Shown: positions 1-9,835 of the stretch, one piece after another
Layout: every line of letters begins with the position of its first letter
How positions within the stretch are numbered: position 1 is the first letter of the stretch
From: Dyella sp. SG609
GTDB lineage: Bacteria; Pseudomonadota; Gammaproteobacteria; Xanthomonadales; Rhodanobacteraceae
Length of the DNA: 64,000 bases
Direction: 5' to 3'
Assembly: GCF_012275375.1 (NCBI RefSeq)
Contig: NZ_JAAZQJ010000005.1
Coordinates: forward strand, 368,599 to 432,598
Notes under the pieces: model-generated
Databases searched by the model: none
Seen by the model: only the letters and a program-made list of their open reading frames with translations
Told to the model about the DNA's origin: nothing
Program-made: the position numbers and the translations under genes

Positions 1-494
1 GCCCCGTGCTGCTGGAGCGCCGCACGCCGATCGAACGCGCCGACACCGGCGGCAGCCTGCACGACCGCCTCTCGGCGCTGGGCGCCGAGGTGCTGGCCGA
101 AGGCCTGCGCCGCGCCATGGCCGGCGAAACGCCGAGCCCGCGCGCGCAACCGGAAGACGGCGTCACCTACGCGCACAAATTGGATAAGGCCGAGGCGAAG
201 CTGGATTTCCAGCGCGACGCGCTCAGCCTGGAACGCCAGGTCCGCGCCTTCGATCCCTGGCCCGTCGCCGAAGGCGAGATCGCCGGCGAGCCGCTGCGCA
301 TCTGGGCCGCCGAAGCCATCGCGCGCGACCACGCCGCCGCCCCCGGCAGCGTGCTGTCCGCCGGCCGCGACGGCATCGAGATCGCCTGCGGCGAAGGCGC
401 CCTGCGCGTGACCGCGCTGCAGCGTGCCGGCGGCAAGCGCATCGGCGCGGCCGACTATCTCAATGCGCGGCCCGAACTGCGCAGCGCCCGATGA
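1..494 (+). CDS. fmt: Methionyl-tRNA formyltransferase, 3' part (cut by window edge)
   Basis: C-terminal part of the enzyme that formylates Met-tRNA(fMet) for translation initiation. Visible are the end of the catalytic domain (GVTYAHKLDKAEAKLDF, typical of Fmt) and the C-terminal OB-like tRNA-binding domain ending in YLNARPEL. The 5' end lies outside the window. Its stop overlaps the start of rsmB (ATGA), the fmt-rsmB arrangement common in proteobacteria. Identification from motif recall is strong. Confidence 0.93.
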   Translation, partial: PVLLERRTPIERADTGGSLHDRLSALGAEVLAEGLRRAMAGETPSPRAQPEDGVTYAHKLDKAEAKLDFQRDALSLERQVRAFDPWPVAEGEIAGEPLRIWAAEAIARDHAAAPGSVLSAGRDGIEIACGEGALRVTALQRAGGKRIGAADYLNARPELRSAR

Positions 495-1786
495 CCGATA
501 CCCGCGCCCTGGCCGCCCAGGCCCTCGCCGAAGTCGCCCTGCGCGGCGCCTCGCAGCGGGACGCCACCGAGCGCTACGCCCCGCGCCTGCCCGACCCGCG
601 CGACCGCGCCCTGTTCACCGCCCTGGTCAGCGACGGCGCGCGCTGGTGGCTGCGCTTCGACGCCGCCATCGACCGCCTGCTGGAGAAACCGCTGCGCCAG
701 AAGGAGCCGGCCGTGCACGCCCTGCTGGTGCTGGGCCTGGTGCAGCTGGAGATCCTGGAGCTGCCCGACTACGCCGCCGTCGCCGCCACCGTGCAGGCGG
801 CGCGCGCGCTGCAGCGGCCGCGCATGGCCGGGCTGGTCAACGCCGTGCTGCGCCGCTGGCAGCGCGAGCGCACCGAGCTGCTGGCCGCGCTTGACGCCAA
901 GCCGCAGACCCGCCACGCCCACCCCGCCTGGCTGGCCAAGGCTATCGCCCGCGACTGGCCGGAACAGGCCGACGCGGTGATGGCCGCGAACAATATCGAG
1001 CCGCCGCTGATGCTGCGCGCCAACCGCCGCCGCAGCGGCCGCGACGACCTGCTCGAACGCCTGCGCGCCGCCGGCTATACCGCCGAGGCCCACGCCTGGC
1101 TGGCCGACGGCATCGTGCTGCCGCACAGCGCCGACGTCACCCGCATGCCCGGCTTCGCCGAAGGCCATTTCGCCGTGCAGGACGGCGCCGCCCAGGCCGC
1201 GGCGGATCTGGCCGAGGTGCGCGACGGGCTGCGCGTACTCGACGCCTGCGCCGCCCCCGGCGGCAAGGCCTGCCATCTGCTCGAACGCGCCCGGCTCGAC
1301 CTGATCGCGCTCGAATCCGACGCCGGCCGCGCCAGGCGCATCGGCCAGAACCTCGACCGCCTCGGCCTCGACGCCGACGTGGTGATCGGCGACGCCGGCG
1401 CCCCGGATACCTGGTGGGATGGCCGTCCGTTCGACCGCATCCTGATCGATGCCCCCTGCTCGGCCACCGGCGTCCTGCGCCGCCGGCCGGACGTGCGCCT
1501 GCACCGCCGCGACAGCGACATCGCCGCGCTGGCCGCGCAGCAGCGCCGCATCCTGCAGGCGCTGTGGCCGCTGCTGGCGCCGGGCGGACGGCTGGTCTAC
1601 GTGACCTGCTCGCTGCTGAAGGCGGAAAACGAAGCGGTGGTCGGCGCATTCCTGGCCAGCCAGCCCGAAGCAAGGGCGGCCGCGTTCACCCTGCCCGCGG
1701 GGCAGGCGGCGGCGCTGGGCTGGCAGGTTCTCCCCGGGGATGGGGACCTCGACGGCATGTACTATGCCGTGCTCGAACGGGCCTGA
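491..1786 (+). CDS. rsmB: 16S rRNA (cytosine-967-C5)-methyltransferase RsmB
   Basis: 431 aa, normal family length. The N-terminal ~130 residues resemble the NusB-like RNA-binding domain. The SAM-binding motif DACAAPGGK lies near residue 250. The motif DAPCSATG near 320 and a second cysteine in YVTCSLL near 370 are the two catalytic cysteines of m5C RNA methyltransferases. Start overlaps the fmt stop, implying translational coupling. Acts on 16S rRNA in the cytoplasm. Confidence 0.95.
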   Translation: MTDTRALAAQALAEVALRGASQRDATERYAPRLPDPRDRALFTALVSDGARWWLRFDAAIDRLLEKPLRQKEPAVHALLVLGLVQLEILELPDYAAVAATVQAARALQRPRMAGLVNAVLRRWQRERTELLAALDAKPQTRHAHPAWLAKAIARDWPEQADAVMAANNIEPPLMLRANRRRSGRDDLLERLRAAGYTAEAHAWLADGIVLPHSADVTRMPGFAEGHFAVQDGAAQAAADLAEVRDGLRVLDACAAPGGKACHLLERARLDLIALESDAGRARRIGQNLDRLGLDADVVIGDAGAPDTWWDGRPFDRILIDAPCSATGVLRRRPDVRLHRRDSDIAALAAQQRRILQALWPLLAPGGRLVYVTCSLLKAENEAVVGAFLASQPEARAAAFTLPAGQAAALGWQVLPGDGDLDGMYYAVLERA

Positions 1787-1876
1787 CCGGCGCGCCTAAG
1801 CGCCCGATAAGGCGCCCGGCCTAAAAAAACGCTACACCCATCGCTACGTCGCGGCGCCGCCGCCGGAAGTCCACGC

Positions 1877-3610
1877 ATGCCCGTTGCCTCGCAAGCCACT
1901 CCCCAGGAACGCCGCTATTTCTGGCTGCTGCTGATCTTCGCCGTGGTGGTGATCGGCGCCGGCATCGGCCTGCGCGACCCGTGGCCGTCGGACGAGCCGC
2001 GCTTCACCCTGGCCGCCAAGCAGATGGTGGAAAGCGGCGACTGGCTGTTCCCGCATCGCGGCAGCGAGCTGTATTCGGACAAGCCGCCGATGCTGATGTG
2101 GACCGAAGCGGCCAGCTACACGGTGCTGCGCAGCTGGCGCGCGGCCTTCCTGCTGCCGTCGCTGCTGGCCGCGCTGGGCACCCTGCTGCTGGTCTACGAC
2201 CTGGGCCGGCGGCTGTGGAACCGGCAGGCCGGCCTGTATGCGGCCGCGGCGCTGCTGGTGAGTTTCCAGTTCGTCTACCAGGTGAAACGCGCGCAGATCG
2301 ATCCGCTGGTGATGTTCTACATCACCGCGGCGAACTGGGGCCTGCTGGTGCATCTGCTCAAGGGCCCGAACTGGCGCGCGTTCTGGTTCGGCTGTTTCTG
2401 CGCGGGCCTGGGCGTGATCACCAAGGGCGTGGGCGTGCTCGCGCTGTTCATGCTGCTGCCCTACCTGGTGGCATGGCGCGGCGGCTGGGACGGCGTGTCG
2501 CGCATGGGGCCGGGCGCATGGTGGCGCTGGCCGCTGGGCCTGGTGGCGCTGCTGGCGGCGATCGCGCTGTGGCTGGTGCCGATGCTGCTGGGCGCGAAGG
2601 CGCACGGCAACGATCCGGCCTATACGGCTTATGTCAACGACATCCTGTTCCACCAGACCGCCGGCCGCTACAGCAAGTCGTGGGACCACCACCATTCGCC
2701 GTTCTATTACGTGCCGATCGTGCTGTTCAGCTGGCTGCCGCTGTCGCTCACCTATCCGGGCACGCTGCCGCGCTGGTGGCAGCGGCTGAAGGCGAAGGAC
2801 GCGCGCATCCTGCTGCCGCTGGGCTGGATCGTGCTGATCCTGGTGTTCTTCGCCATCCCCAAGGGCAAGCGCGACGTCTACATCATGCCGGCGCTGCCGA
2901 TGCTGGCGCTGATCACCGGCCCCTTCCTGCACGAGCTGCTGCAGAAGCGCTGGCTGCGCATCGCGGGCCTGGTGTTCATCGGCGTGATGGGCGCGGCCAT
3001 GCTCGGCGTCGGCGCGGCCGCCTTGATCGCGCATCCGAAGTTCGCCACCGAGTTCGCCACCGCACGCGGCTTCGACGACGGCGGCCACGCGCTGTGGTGG
3101 ATGTTCGTCGCCATCGGCGCCGTGCAGCTGGTGCTGATCGCCGCGCTGCGCCTGCGCCACGCCGTGTGGGCGGTGTGCGGCGGCATGGCGGCGATGTGGC
3201 TGGCCTGGGGCCTGTGGGCGTATCCGCTGCTCAACGATTCCAGCTCCGCTGCCGCGCTGATGCAGGACGTGCGTGCGCGCGTGCCGGCCGACGAGGAACT
3301 GGGCCTGGTCGCGTGGAAGGAACAGAACCTGCTGATGCTCGACCGTCCCGCCACCGACTTCGGCTTCACCGTGCCCTGGCACGAGCAGTACGTGGCGGCG
3401 GTGAAGTGGCAGGCGCAGGCGCCGGCGCACCGCTGGCTGTTCGCGCTGGACGGCGTGATGGACAAGTGCGTCGACCGCAGCAAGGCGATCAGCCTCGGCC
3501 ACGCCAACCGCCGCGAGTGGTGGCTGTTCAAGGCCGACGCGGTGATCCCGGGCTGCACGCCGAACGAAGAGGTCGACCGCGTGCCGGCCAGTACCGCCGA
3601 TTCCGAGTGA
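1877..3610 (+). CDS. ArnT/PMT-like integral membrane glycosyltransferase
   Basis: 577 aa, about ten to twelve hydrophobic segments, with the acidic DEPRF motif in the first periplasmic loop (around residue 38) seen in the ArnT/GT83 class that transfers a sugar from undecaprenyl phosphate to lipid A or another acceptor. The sugar and acceptor cannot be read from sequence. It opens a run of surface-glycan genes on the same strand; the next gene starts 8 nt after its stop. Confidence 0.8.
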   Translation: MPVASQATPQERRYFWLLLIFAVVVIGAGIGLRDPWPSDEPRFTLAAKQMVESGDWLFPHRGSELYSDKPPMLMWTEAASYTVLRSWRAAFLLPSLLAALGTLLLVYDLGRRLWNRQAGLYAAAALLVSFQFVYQVKRAQIDPLVMFYITAANWGLLVHLLKGPNWRAFWFGCFCAGLGVITKGVGVLALFMLLPYLVAWRGGWDGVSRMGPGAWWRWPLGLVALLAAIALWLVPMLLGAKAHGNDPAYTAYVNDILFHQTAGRYSKSWDHHHSPFYYVPIVLFSWLPLSLTYPGTLPRWWQRLKAKDARILLPLGWIVLILVFFAIPKGKRDVYIMPALPMLALITGPFLHELLQKRWLRIAGLVFIGVMGAAMLGVGAAALIAHPKFATEFATARGFDDGGHALWWMFVAIGAVQLVLIAALRLRHAVWAVCGGMAAMWLAWGLWAYPLLNDSSSAAALMQDVRARVPADEELGLVAWKEQNLLMLDRPATDFGFTVPWHEQYVAAVKWQAQAPAHRWLFALDGVMDKCVDRSKAISLGHANRREWWLFKADAVIPGCTPNEEVDRVPASTADSE

Positions 3611-3617
3611 CCGCCCC

Positions 3618-4577
3618 ATGGCGCGCCTGGACCTGATCGGACGCGACAACGGCGCCGGCCTCAGCCGCGACATGGCCTTGCTGGCCGAGGCGCTGCGCGA
3701 GGCCGGCAACGGCGTCACGCTCAGCGGCCTGCCGCATCGCGGCCGCCTCGCCGAATGGGCGACGCGGCTGCGCCTGGCCTGGCGCGCGCCGGCGCAGGAC
3801 ATCAACCTGATGCTGGAACGCATCCGCCCCGAATTCCTGCGCGGTGCGCGGCGCAACGTGGTGATTCCGAACCCCGAATATTTCCGCCCGTTCGACCGCG
3901 CCCATCTCGCCGCGATGGATGCGGTGTGGGTGAAGACGCGCCATGCGGAACGCCTGTTCGGCGCGCTCGGTGCGCGCACGCAGTACATCGGCTTCACCAG
4001 TCCCGACCGGCTGGATGCGTCGGTGCCGCGCAAGCATGCGTTCTTCCATGGCCCGGGCCGCAGCGGCAACAAAGGCACCGAAGCGCTGCTGCGTTTGTGG
4101 GCCGCGCATCCGTCGTGGCCACAGCTGACCGTGGCGTGGCGGCGCAAGCGCGTGGATATCGGCGCGCTGCCGGCAAACGTCACGCTGCTGCGCGAGCATC
4201 TGGACGACGCAGCGTATCGCCGGCTGCAGAACGAACACCGCTTCCACCTGTGCCCGTCGCAGACTGAAGGCTACGGCCACTACCTGGTCGAGGCGATGAG
4301 CTGCGGCGCGGTGGTGGTGACGCTGGATGCGGAACCGATGAACGAGCTGGTGACCGCGCAACGCGGCGTGCTGGTGCCGGCGCGCAGCGAGGGCGCGCAG
4401 GATCTCGCCACGCTCTACGGCTACGCCGATGAAGCCATGTCCGCCGCGATCGAACGCTGCATCGCCATGGACGCAAGCACCGCCGAACAGCTCGGCCGCG
4501 CCGCCCGCGGCTGGTACGACACCAACCGCGCCGACTGGCCCGCGCGCCTGCGCGCCGCCATCGCCGCCCTGCCCTGA
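3618..4577 (+). CDS. Glycosyltransferase, first of three tandem paralogues
   Basis: 319 aa. Begins MARLDLIGRDNGAGLSRDM and carries CPSQTEGYGHYLVEAMSCGAVVV near 210-235, the acceptor/donor-binding signature of GT4-like (GT-B fold) enzymes. Strongly similar in layout to the two following genes (shared DNGAGL/SRD start, FFHGPGRSGNKGTE, EPMNELVT), so the three arose by tandem duplication. Stop and next start overlap as TGATG. Exact sugar unknown; probably LPS or O-chain assembly. Confidence 0.78.
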   Translation: MARLDLIGRDNGAGLSRDMALLAEALREAGNGVTLSGLPHRGRLAEWATRLRLAWRAPAQDINLMLERIRPEFLRGARRNVVIPNPEYFRPFDRAHLAAMDAVWVKTRHAERLFGALGARTQYIGFTSPDRLDASVPRKHAFFHGPGRSGNKGTEALLRLWAAHPSWPQLTVAWRRKRVDIGALPANVTLLREHLDDAAYRRLQNEHRFHLCPSQTEGYGHYLVEAMSCGAVVVTLDAEPMNELVTAQRGVLVPARSEGAQDLATLYGYADEAMSAAIERCIAMDASTAEQLGRAARGWYDTNRADWPARLRAAIAALP

Positions 4578-5596
4578 TGCCCACCGGACCCCGCATGCGC
4601 AAGCGCGCCATCCAACTGATCGGCAACGACAACGGCGCCGGCCTCACCCGCGACATGCGCCTGGTCGCGCGCATCCTGCGCGAGGGCGGCCATCAGGTCA
4701 CGGTGACCCGGCTCAATAACCGCGCGCGGCTCAGCCACCGCTGGCAGCGTTTTTCCGGGCGCGCGCGCCAGCTGCTGCGCAACCTCGCGCGGGGCCGCTT
4801 GCATGCGCGCTACGACCTCAACCTGATGTGCGAAAGCGTCAGCGCACGCTATTTCCGCCAGGCCGGCGCCAGCGCGCTGCTGCCGCATCCGGAGTGGTTC
4901 GACCAGGCATGGCTGGCGGATCTGGGCGGCATCGACCTGGTGCTGGCCAAGACCCATCATGCGCAGCGCATCTTCAGTGAGCTGGGCCGGCCGGTGATAC
5001 ACACCGGTTTCGTCAGCGAAGACCAGCGCGCGCCGGACATCGCACGCCAGCCCACCTTTTTCCACGGCCCGGGCCGCAGCAACAACAAGGGCACCGCGCA
5101 GATCCTGAAACTGTGGGCGGACCATCCGGACTGGCCGCAGCTCACCGTGGTCTGGCGCAGCGACGAAGCCCGCGCCTGGCCGCAGACGCCGGCCAACGTG
5201 CGGCTGATCCGCGAATACGTCGGCGACGAGGCACTGCGCGAACTGCAGAACAGCAGCGTGTTCCATCTGTGCCCCTCGCAGACCGAGGGCTATGGCCATT
5301 CGATCGTCGAGAGCTTAGGCATCGGCGCCGTGGTGATCTCCACCGACGCCGAACCGATGAACGAGCTGGTCACGCCCGAGCACGGCATCCTGGTCGCCGC
5401 GCACGCCGCCGGCACGCAGGCGCTGGCCACGCTCTACGATTTCGACATGGACGCGATGCGTGCCGCGATCGAGCGCTGCATCCATATGCCGGAAGCCGAG
5501 CAGCAGCGCCTGGGCCAGGCCGCGCGCCGCTGGTTCGAAGACAATCGGCGGGATTTCCCCGGCCGCCTGCTGCGCGCGCTCGATACGCTGCCCTGA
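4577..5596 (+). CDS. Glycosyltransferase, second tandem paralogue
   Basis: 339 aa; an internal ATG at 4595 (MRKRAIQLIGNDNGAGLTRD) is an equally plausible start. Same architecture as its upstream neighbour, with CPSQTEGYGHSIVESLGIGAVV and EPMNELVTPEHG near the C-terminal nucleotide-sugar domain. No signal peptide, so cytosolic or membrane-peripheral. Confidence 0.77.
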   Translation: MPTGPRMRKRAIQLIGNDNGAGLTRDMRLVARILREGGHQVTVTRLNNRARLSHRWQRFSGRARQLLRNLARGRLHARYDLNLMCESVSARYFRQAGASALLPHPEWFDQAWLADLGGIDLVLAKTHHAQRIFSELGRPVIHTGFVSEDQRAPDIARQPTFFHGPGRSNNKGTAQILKLWADHPDWPQLTVVWRSDEARAWPQTPANVRLIREYVGDEALRELQNSSVFHLCPSQTEGYGHSIVESLGIGAVVISTDAEPMNELVTPEHGILVAAHAAGTQALATLYDFDMDAMRAAIERCIHMPEAEQQRLGQAARRWFEDNRRDFPGRLLRALDTLP

Positions 5597-5622
5597 CCTT
5601 CCACTTGCAGACCGCATCCTCC

Positions 5623-6651
5623 ATGAGCACCAGCGTCAATCTCATCGCACCCGACAACGGCCTGGGCCTGAGCCGCGACCTGCAGTTCACCGCCGAGGCG
5701 CTGAAGGCCTGCGGCTGCACGGTGCACTTCACGCGGCTGACCGATGCGGACGAGAAAGTACGCTGGTCGCTGGGCCGCAAGGGACTGCGCGGCGACCTGC
5801 GCCGCTGGCGTTTCGCCATGCGCCACCGCGAGCCGCCGCGCTTCGATCTCAACATCATGTTCGAACATCTGTGGCCGGCGCATTTCGGCCTGGCGCGGCA
5901 GACCATCGCGCTGCCCAATACGGCCTGGTTCGATGCCAAGGACGTGCTGCACCTGCCGCGCGTGGCGCGCGTGTGGTGCAAGACCAACGACGCGGTGGAG
6001 GTATTCCGCGGCCTGGGCAAACCGACCTCCATGGTGGGTTTCGACAGCGAGGACCGCTACGACGCCGCGGTGCCGCGCGAACGCGCCTTCTTCCACCTGG
6101 CCGGCGGCAGCGTCACGCGCGGCACCGACCGCCTGCTCGCGGTATGGCGGCGCCATCCGGAATGGCCGACGCTCACCGTGCTGCAGCATCCGGCCTGTGC
6201 GCCGCAGGATCTGAGCGCCCCGAATATCCGCCACCTGCGCCAGTTCCTCGACGGCAACGTGCCGGCGCAGTACGCGGAATTGAGCCGCCTGCAGAACAGC
6301 CATCTGTTCCAGATCTGCACCTCGGAGATCGAGGGCTGGGGCCACTACATCGTCGAGGCGCTGGGCGTGGGCGCGATCACCTTCGTGGTCGACGCGCCGC
6401 CGATGAACGAGATCGTCACCGCCGAACGCGGCCTGCTGGTGCCTTATGCGCAGACCGGCCGGATGGGACAGGCGACCACTTACCAGTTCGACGAAGCCGC
6501 GCTGGAAACCGCCGTGGCGCGCGCGCTGGCGATGCCGGAAGCGGACGTCGCACAGATGGGCGCCAGGGCGCGGCAATGGTTCCTCGACAACAGCGCGGGT
6601 TTCGTCCCGCGCATCCGCCAGGCGCTGGCCGACTCAGCCGGTCGCGGCTGA
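5623..6651 (+). CDS. Glycosyltransferase, third tandem paralogue
   Basis: 342 aa from ATG at 5623. More divergent copy: EIEGWGHYIVEALGVGA replaces TEGYGHYLVEAMSCGA and the PPMNEIVT motif is kept. Its 3' end overlaps the 3' end of the convergent ligase/GT2 fusion gene by 18 bp. Substrate unknown. Confidence 0.77.
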   Translation: MSTSVNLIAPDNGLGLSRDLQFTAEALKACGCTVHFTRLTDADEKVRWSLGRKGLRGDLRRWRFAMRHREPPRFDLNIMFEHLWPAHFGLARQTIALPNTAWFDAKDVLHLPRVARVWCKTNDAVEVFRGLGKPTSMVGFDSEDRYDAAVPRERAFFHLAGGSVTRGTDRLLAVWRRHPEWPTLTVLQHPACAPQDLSAPNIRHLRQFLDGNVPAQYAELSRLQNSHLFQICTSEIEGWGHYIVEALGVGAITFVVDAPPMNEIVTAERGLLVPYAQTGRMGQATTYQFDEAALETAVARALAMPEADVAQMGARARQWFLDNSAGFVPRIRQALADSAGRG

Positions 6652-8760
6652 GATTTCGTAGTTCTCTCCGGCGGCCATCGCCGCCAGGTGGCCGTCGATG
6701 CCCCGCTCGCAGCGCACGATGTGCTCGCGCACGGTGCGCAGATAGATCTGGTTGTTCGGCAGGCTGGGATCGTCCACTTCTTCCTGCGCGCGGCTGCGGT
6801 GTTCCAGGTGCGCGGCCAGCGCGGCCCACTTGAGCGCGCGGCGGCGCACGCCGGCGTTGCCTAAGCGCGCGGCCAGTTCGCGGTCTTCCGCGCCGTAGCC
6901 TTCCATCTGTTCGTCGAAGCCGTTCACGCGCAGCAGGTCGTCGCGCCAGCAGCTCATATTGCAGCTCATCACGCGGCCGCCGCTGCGCGCGCGGGATTTC
7001 CAGCGTGCGAGCGGCAGCGAACGGAACGCATATAGGCGCTTGATGCCGTCGAACACCTGGAAATCCGCATCGGCCCAGGGCGCGAACACCGGCCGGCCGC
7101 CGGCCAGCAGGCGCCTGGATTCCCGCTCGCTGTTCTTGAAGCGGCCGCCCTGCAGGAAATAGCCGCGCCCGGCCAGGGCGAGGTGGTCGGCGATGAAGTC
7201 CGGGTGCAGCACCATGTCGCCGTCGATCATCACCACGTATTCGCCGCGGCTGGCGGCGATGCCGAGATTGCGGCTGCGCGAGGCGCGGAAGCCCAGGTCT
7301 TCCTGCCATACGTGGCGCAGCGGCACCGGGAAGCTTTTAGCCATGCGCTCGATCACCGCGCGCGTGGCGGGGCCGGAGCCGTCGTCGGCCACGATCACTT
7401 CGTCCGGCAGGCGGCTCTGCGCCGCCGCGCTGGCCAGCACGCGCTCCAGCGCCTCGGGCCAGTTGTAGGTCAGCACCAGCAGGCTGACCGAACGCGGCGC
7501 GGTGCGCGCGCCGCGCGTGCGGATGCTCCACGACAGGCCCAGGCTCAGCGCCAGCGGCAGCCAGCCGAGCAGCCATTCCACGTCGGGGCGGCGCAGCAGC
7601 TGCGGGGCGTCGAACTGCCAGGCCACGCTGGCGTAGATCCACAGCGCCAGCATCACCCGCCCCAGCATCACGTGGCGGTAGCGCCAGGCGCGCCAGCCCA
7701 TCACCAGCCACAGCAGCGCCCACAGCAGCATGCCCGGCACGCCGAGCAGGATCGCCAGGTGGCTGAGGATGTTGTGGCTGTGTTCCCAGGTCTGGCCCTG
7801 GCCGACGATGTCGTAGTGGCTGCCCATGCCCAGGCCCAGCCACGGGTGCTGGCCGATCAGCACCAGCGACTGCTGCAGGATCTCCGGCCGGTAGGACAGG
7901 CCGCGGTCCTTCATGTACTGCCAGCCTCCCAAGGCAATGATCACCGCGGCCACGCCCAGCATCGCCGCGGCGCGGCGGCGGATGTGCCGGTGCGGCGCGG
8001 CCAGCAGCATCACCGCCTGGGTAGCGATCAGGGCCAGCCAGATCGAGCGGGTGAAGGTCAGCAGCACGAAGGTCATCAGCGCCACGATCGAGCCGATCTG
8101 CAGCACCCGCTGCCAGCGCCCGCGCACCGACAGCTGCAGCAGCCACACGCTGGCGGCGCCGAAGGCGAAGGCGGCGAGGTTGGGGTTGTCCAGGGTGCCG
8201 AAGCCGACCAGGCGGTCCTGCTCCTGCCAGGTCGAACCCACGCGCAGCGGGAACACCGCCATCGACACCAGGGCCGCCAGCCCCAGGCCGGCGCCCGCCC
8301 AATAGAGCAGCGCCTGCGCGCGCCGCGGCTGGCCCGCGACCAGGCTGCCCAGCAGCAGCACGAAGGCCAGCACGTAGAGGACCACCACCGCGTCGTCGCC
8401 GAGCGTGCCGTTGCGCGCCCAGATCACCGACAGCAGGGTCCAGCCGAGGAAGGCCAGCAGCAGCTTGCCTTCGCGCGCCTCCAGCAGGCCGCGCGCCAGC
8501 GCGCGGCGCCAGGACCAGGTCAGCCAGGCGGCCGGCAGCAGGAACAGCGCGATCAGGCTGTCGTGGTAGTACTTGCCCGGATTCCAGACCTTCGGTCCCG
8601 GCGGACTGGCCGCCATGCCGACCAGCAGCCAGCCCAGGCCCAGCAGCATCCACAGGCGCAGCCACGCCGGCAAAGCCAGCCAGCGCCGCTTGAACTGGGC
8701 GGCCAGGCCTTCTTCCCTTGCCCCGGCATGCACGGTGTCTTTCAAGCTGTCCTTCCACAT
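6634..8760 (-). CDS. O-antigen ligase-like membrane domain fused to GT2 glycosyltransferase
   Basis: 708 aa from ATG at 8760 (an upstream ATG at 8811 is possible). Residues ~20-430 are polytopic with Wzy/WaaL-type features (FTRSIWLALIATQ, GSHYDIVGQGQTWEHSHNILSH). After ~445 comes a GT2 domain: SLLVLTYNW, VIVADDGSG, MIDGDMVLHPDF as the DxD-type motif, then GFDEQMEGYGAEDRELA. Ligase/polymerase and GT2 are normally separate proteins, so this looks like a fusion coupling assembly with sugar addition. Confidence 0.75.
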   Translation of the reverse strand: MWKDSLKDTVHAGAREEGLAAQFKRRWLALPAWLRLWMLLGLGWLLVGMAASPPGPKVWNPGKYYHDSLIALFLLPAAWLTWSWRRALARGLLEAREGKLLLAFLGWTLLSVIWARNGTLGDDAVVVLYVLAFVLLLGSLVAGQPRRAQALLYWAGAGLGLAALVSMAVFPLRVGSTWQEQDRLVGFGTLDNPNLAAFAFGAASVWLLQLSVRGRWQRVLQIGSIVALMTFVLLTFTRSIWLALIATQAVMLLAAPHRHIRRRAAAMLGVAAVIIALGGWQYMKDRGLSYRPEILQQSLVLIGQHPWLGLGMGSHYDIVGQGQTWEHSHNILSHLAILLGVPGMLLWALLWLVMGWRAWRYRHVMLGRVMLALWIYASVAWQFDAPQLLRRPDVEWLLGWLPLALSLGLSWSIRTRGARTAPRSVSLLVLTYNWPEALERVLASAAAQSRLPDEVIVADDGSGPATRAVIERMAKSFPVPLRHVWQEDLGFRASRSRNLGIAASRGEYVVMIDGDMVLHPDFIADHLALAGRGYFLQGGRFKNSERESRRLLAGGRPVFAPWADADFQVFDGIKRLYAFRSLPLARWKSRARSGGRVMSCNMSCWRDDLLRVNGFDEQMEGYGAEDRELAARLGNAGVRRRALKWAALAAHLEHRSRAQEEVDDPSLPNNQIYLRTVREHIVRCERGIDGHLAAMAAGENYEISAATG

Positions 8761-8929
8761 TCTCGAGGCGATTCCTGTCAACCGGGGGGTGCCGCTGGAG
8801 CCAGACCCCACCAGTCAACGCACAACCGTGCGCAAGGATACCCATACCGGGGGAAACGGAGCGCGAACGGGGACATAACCCAAAGCAGAACGTTCGGCCG
8901 GCGCATTTGCGCAACGCCGGAGCAAGCCA

Positions 8930-8970
8930 GCGCAGGTTGGGGTTCGCCGTTGGCTCACCCCAACCTGCGC
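8930..8970. repeat. REP-like palindrome in divergent intergenic region
   Basis: Perfect 13-bp inverted repeat, GCGCAGGTTGGGG and CCCCAACCTGCGC, with a 15-nt loop. It lies between the divergent genes starting at 8760 and 9018. The GGTTGGGGT(T/G) core resembles dispersed extragenic palindromes of Xanthomonas relatives (from memory). The rest of 8,761-9,017 holds presumed promoters I cannot assign. Confidence 0.6.
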
Positions 8971-9017
8971 CGGAGGGTTTGGGGCGGGCGGCAGAAGCCA
9001 TCGGCTAGAATCGCCGG

Positions 9018-9833
9018 ATGCAGACGCTCCCCCTCACCCTCGTCGTGATGACCTACAACGAGGCGAAGAACATCGCCCGTTGCCTGGACAGCGTGCCGTT
9101 CGCCGCCGAAAAAGTGGTGATCGACAGCGGCAGCACCGACGACACGGTGGCGCTCGCCCAGGCCCACGGCGCACGCGTGGTGCACCAGGACTGGCTGGGC
9201 TTCGGCCCGCAGCGCAACTTCGCCAGCACCCAGGCCGGCCACGACTGGATCCTGGCGCTGGACGCCGACGAATACCTCACCCCGGCCCTGGCCGAGGAGA
9301 TCGCCGCGAAGCTGCCGGCCCTGATGGCCGGCGACACCTGCGCCGTGTGGCTGCGCCGCGCCACCATCTACATGGGTGCGCCGATGCGCTTCTACCTGCC
9401 CTCGATGGGCGAGAAGATGGCCCGCCTCTACCACCGAGGCCGCGCCCGCTGGGCCGACGTGCGCGTGCACGAGTCGCTGCGCTTCGACGGCCCTTCGGCC
9501 ATCTTCCAGGCCCGCTTCAACCACGAGAACAACCCCAGCCTGCCGGAGAAGCAGATCAAGGTGCTGCGCTACGCGGAGCTGAAGTGCCGCGACTGGCTGG
9601 AGAAGGACAAGCCCGTGCGCATGTGGCAGACGCCGTTCGTGTTCGCGCTGGCCTTCCTCAAGGACTACCTGTTCCGCCTGGCCTTCCTCGACGGCTGGCG
9701 CGGCTACGCCATCGCCCAGACCGCCGCCTCGTATGCGGTGTACAAGCGCATGCGTTACTACGAGATGCGCCATAACCCGGCCTCCATCGAGAGCGCGGCC
9801 GCCGCGCTCCACCGCCACGGAATCGACCGCTGA
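9018..9833 (+). CDS. GT2 family glycosyltransferase, WaaE/KdtX-like
   Basis: 271 aa. N-terminal TLVVMTYNEAKNIARCLDSV and VVIDSGSTDDTV with LALDADEYLTP are the nucleotide-sugar/metal-binding motifs of the WaaE-like branch that adds a hexose or heptose to the LPS inner core. The C-terminal part has the amphipathic FLKDYLFRLAFLDGWRGY segment typical of this branch. Next gene begins 3 bp after the stop. Confidence 0.85.
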   Translation: MQTLPLTLVVMTYNEAKNIARCLDSVPFAAEKVVIDSGSTDDTVALAQAHGARVVHQDWLGFGPQRNFASTQAGHDWILALDADEYLTPALAEEIAAKLPALMAGDTCAVWLRRATIYMGAPMRFYLPSMGEKMARLYHRGRARWADVRVHESLRFDGPSAIFQARFNHENNPSLPEKQIKVLRYAELKCRDWLEKDKPVRMWQTPFVFALAFLKDYLFRLAFLDGWRGYAIAQTAASYAVYKRMRYYEMRHNPASIESAAAALHRHGIDR

Positions 9834-9835
9834 CC

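Noticed and set aside
455..1504. Antisense ORF over rsmB
   Set aside because: Same high-GC shadow effect; rsmB motifs on the other strand are unambiguous.
1844..4183. Very long antisense ORF (779 codons) across the glycosyltransferase genes
   Set aside because: Shadow of high-GC coding DNA; composition is His/Arg/Gln-rich low complexity and it opposes well-recognised genes.
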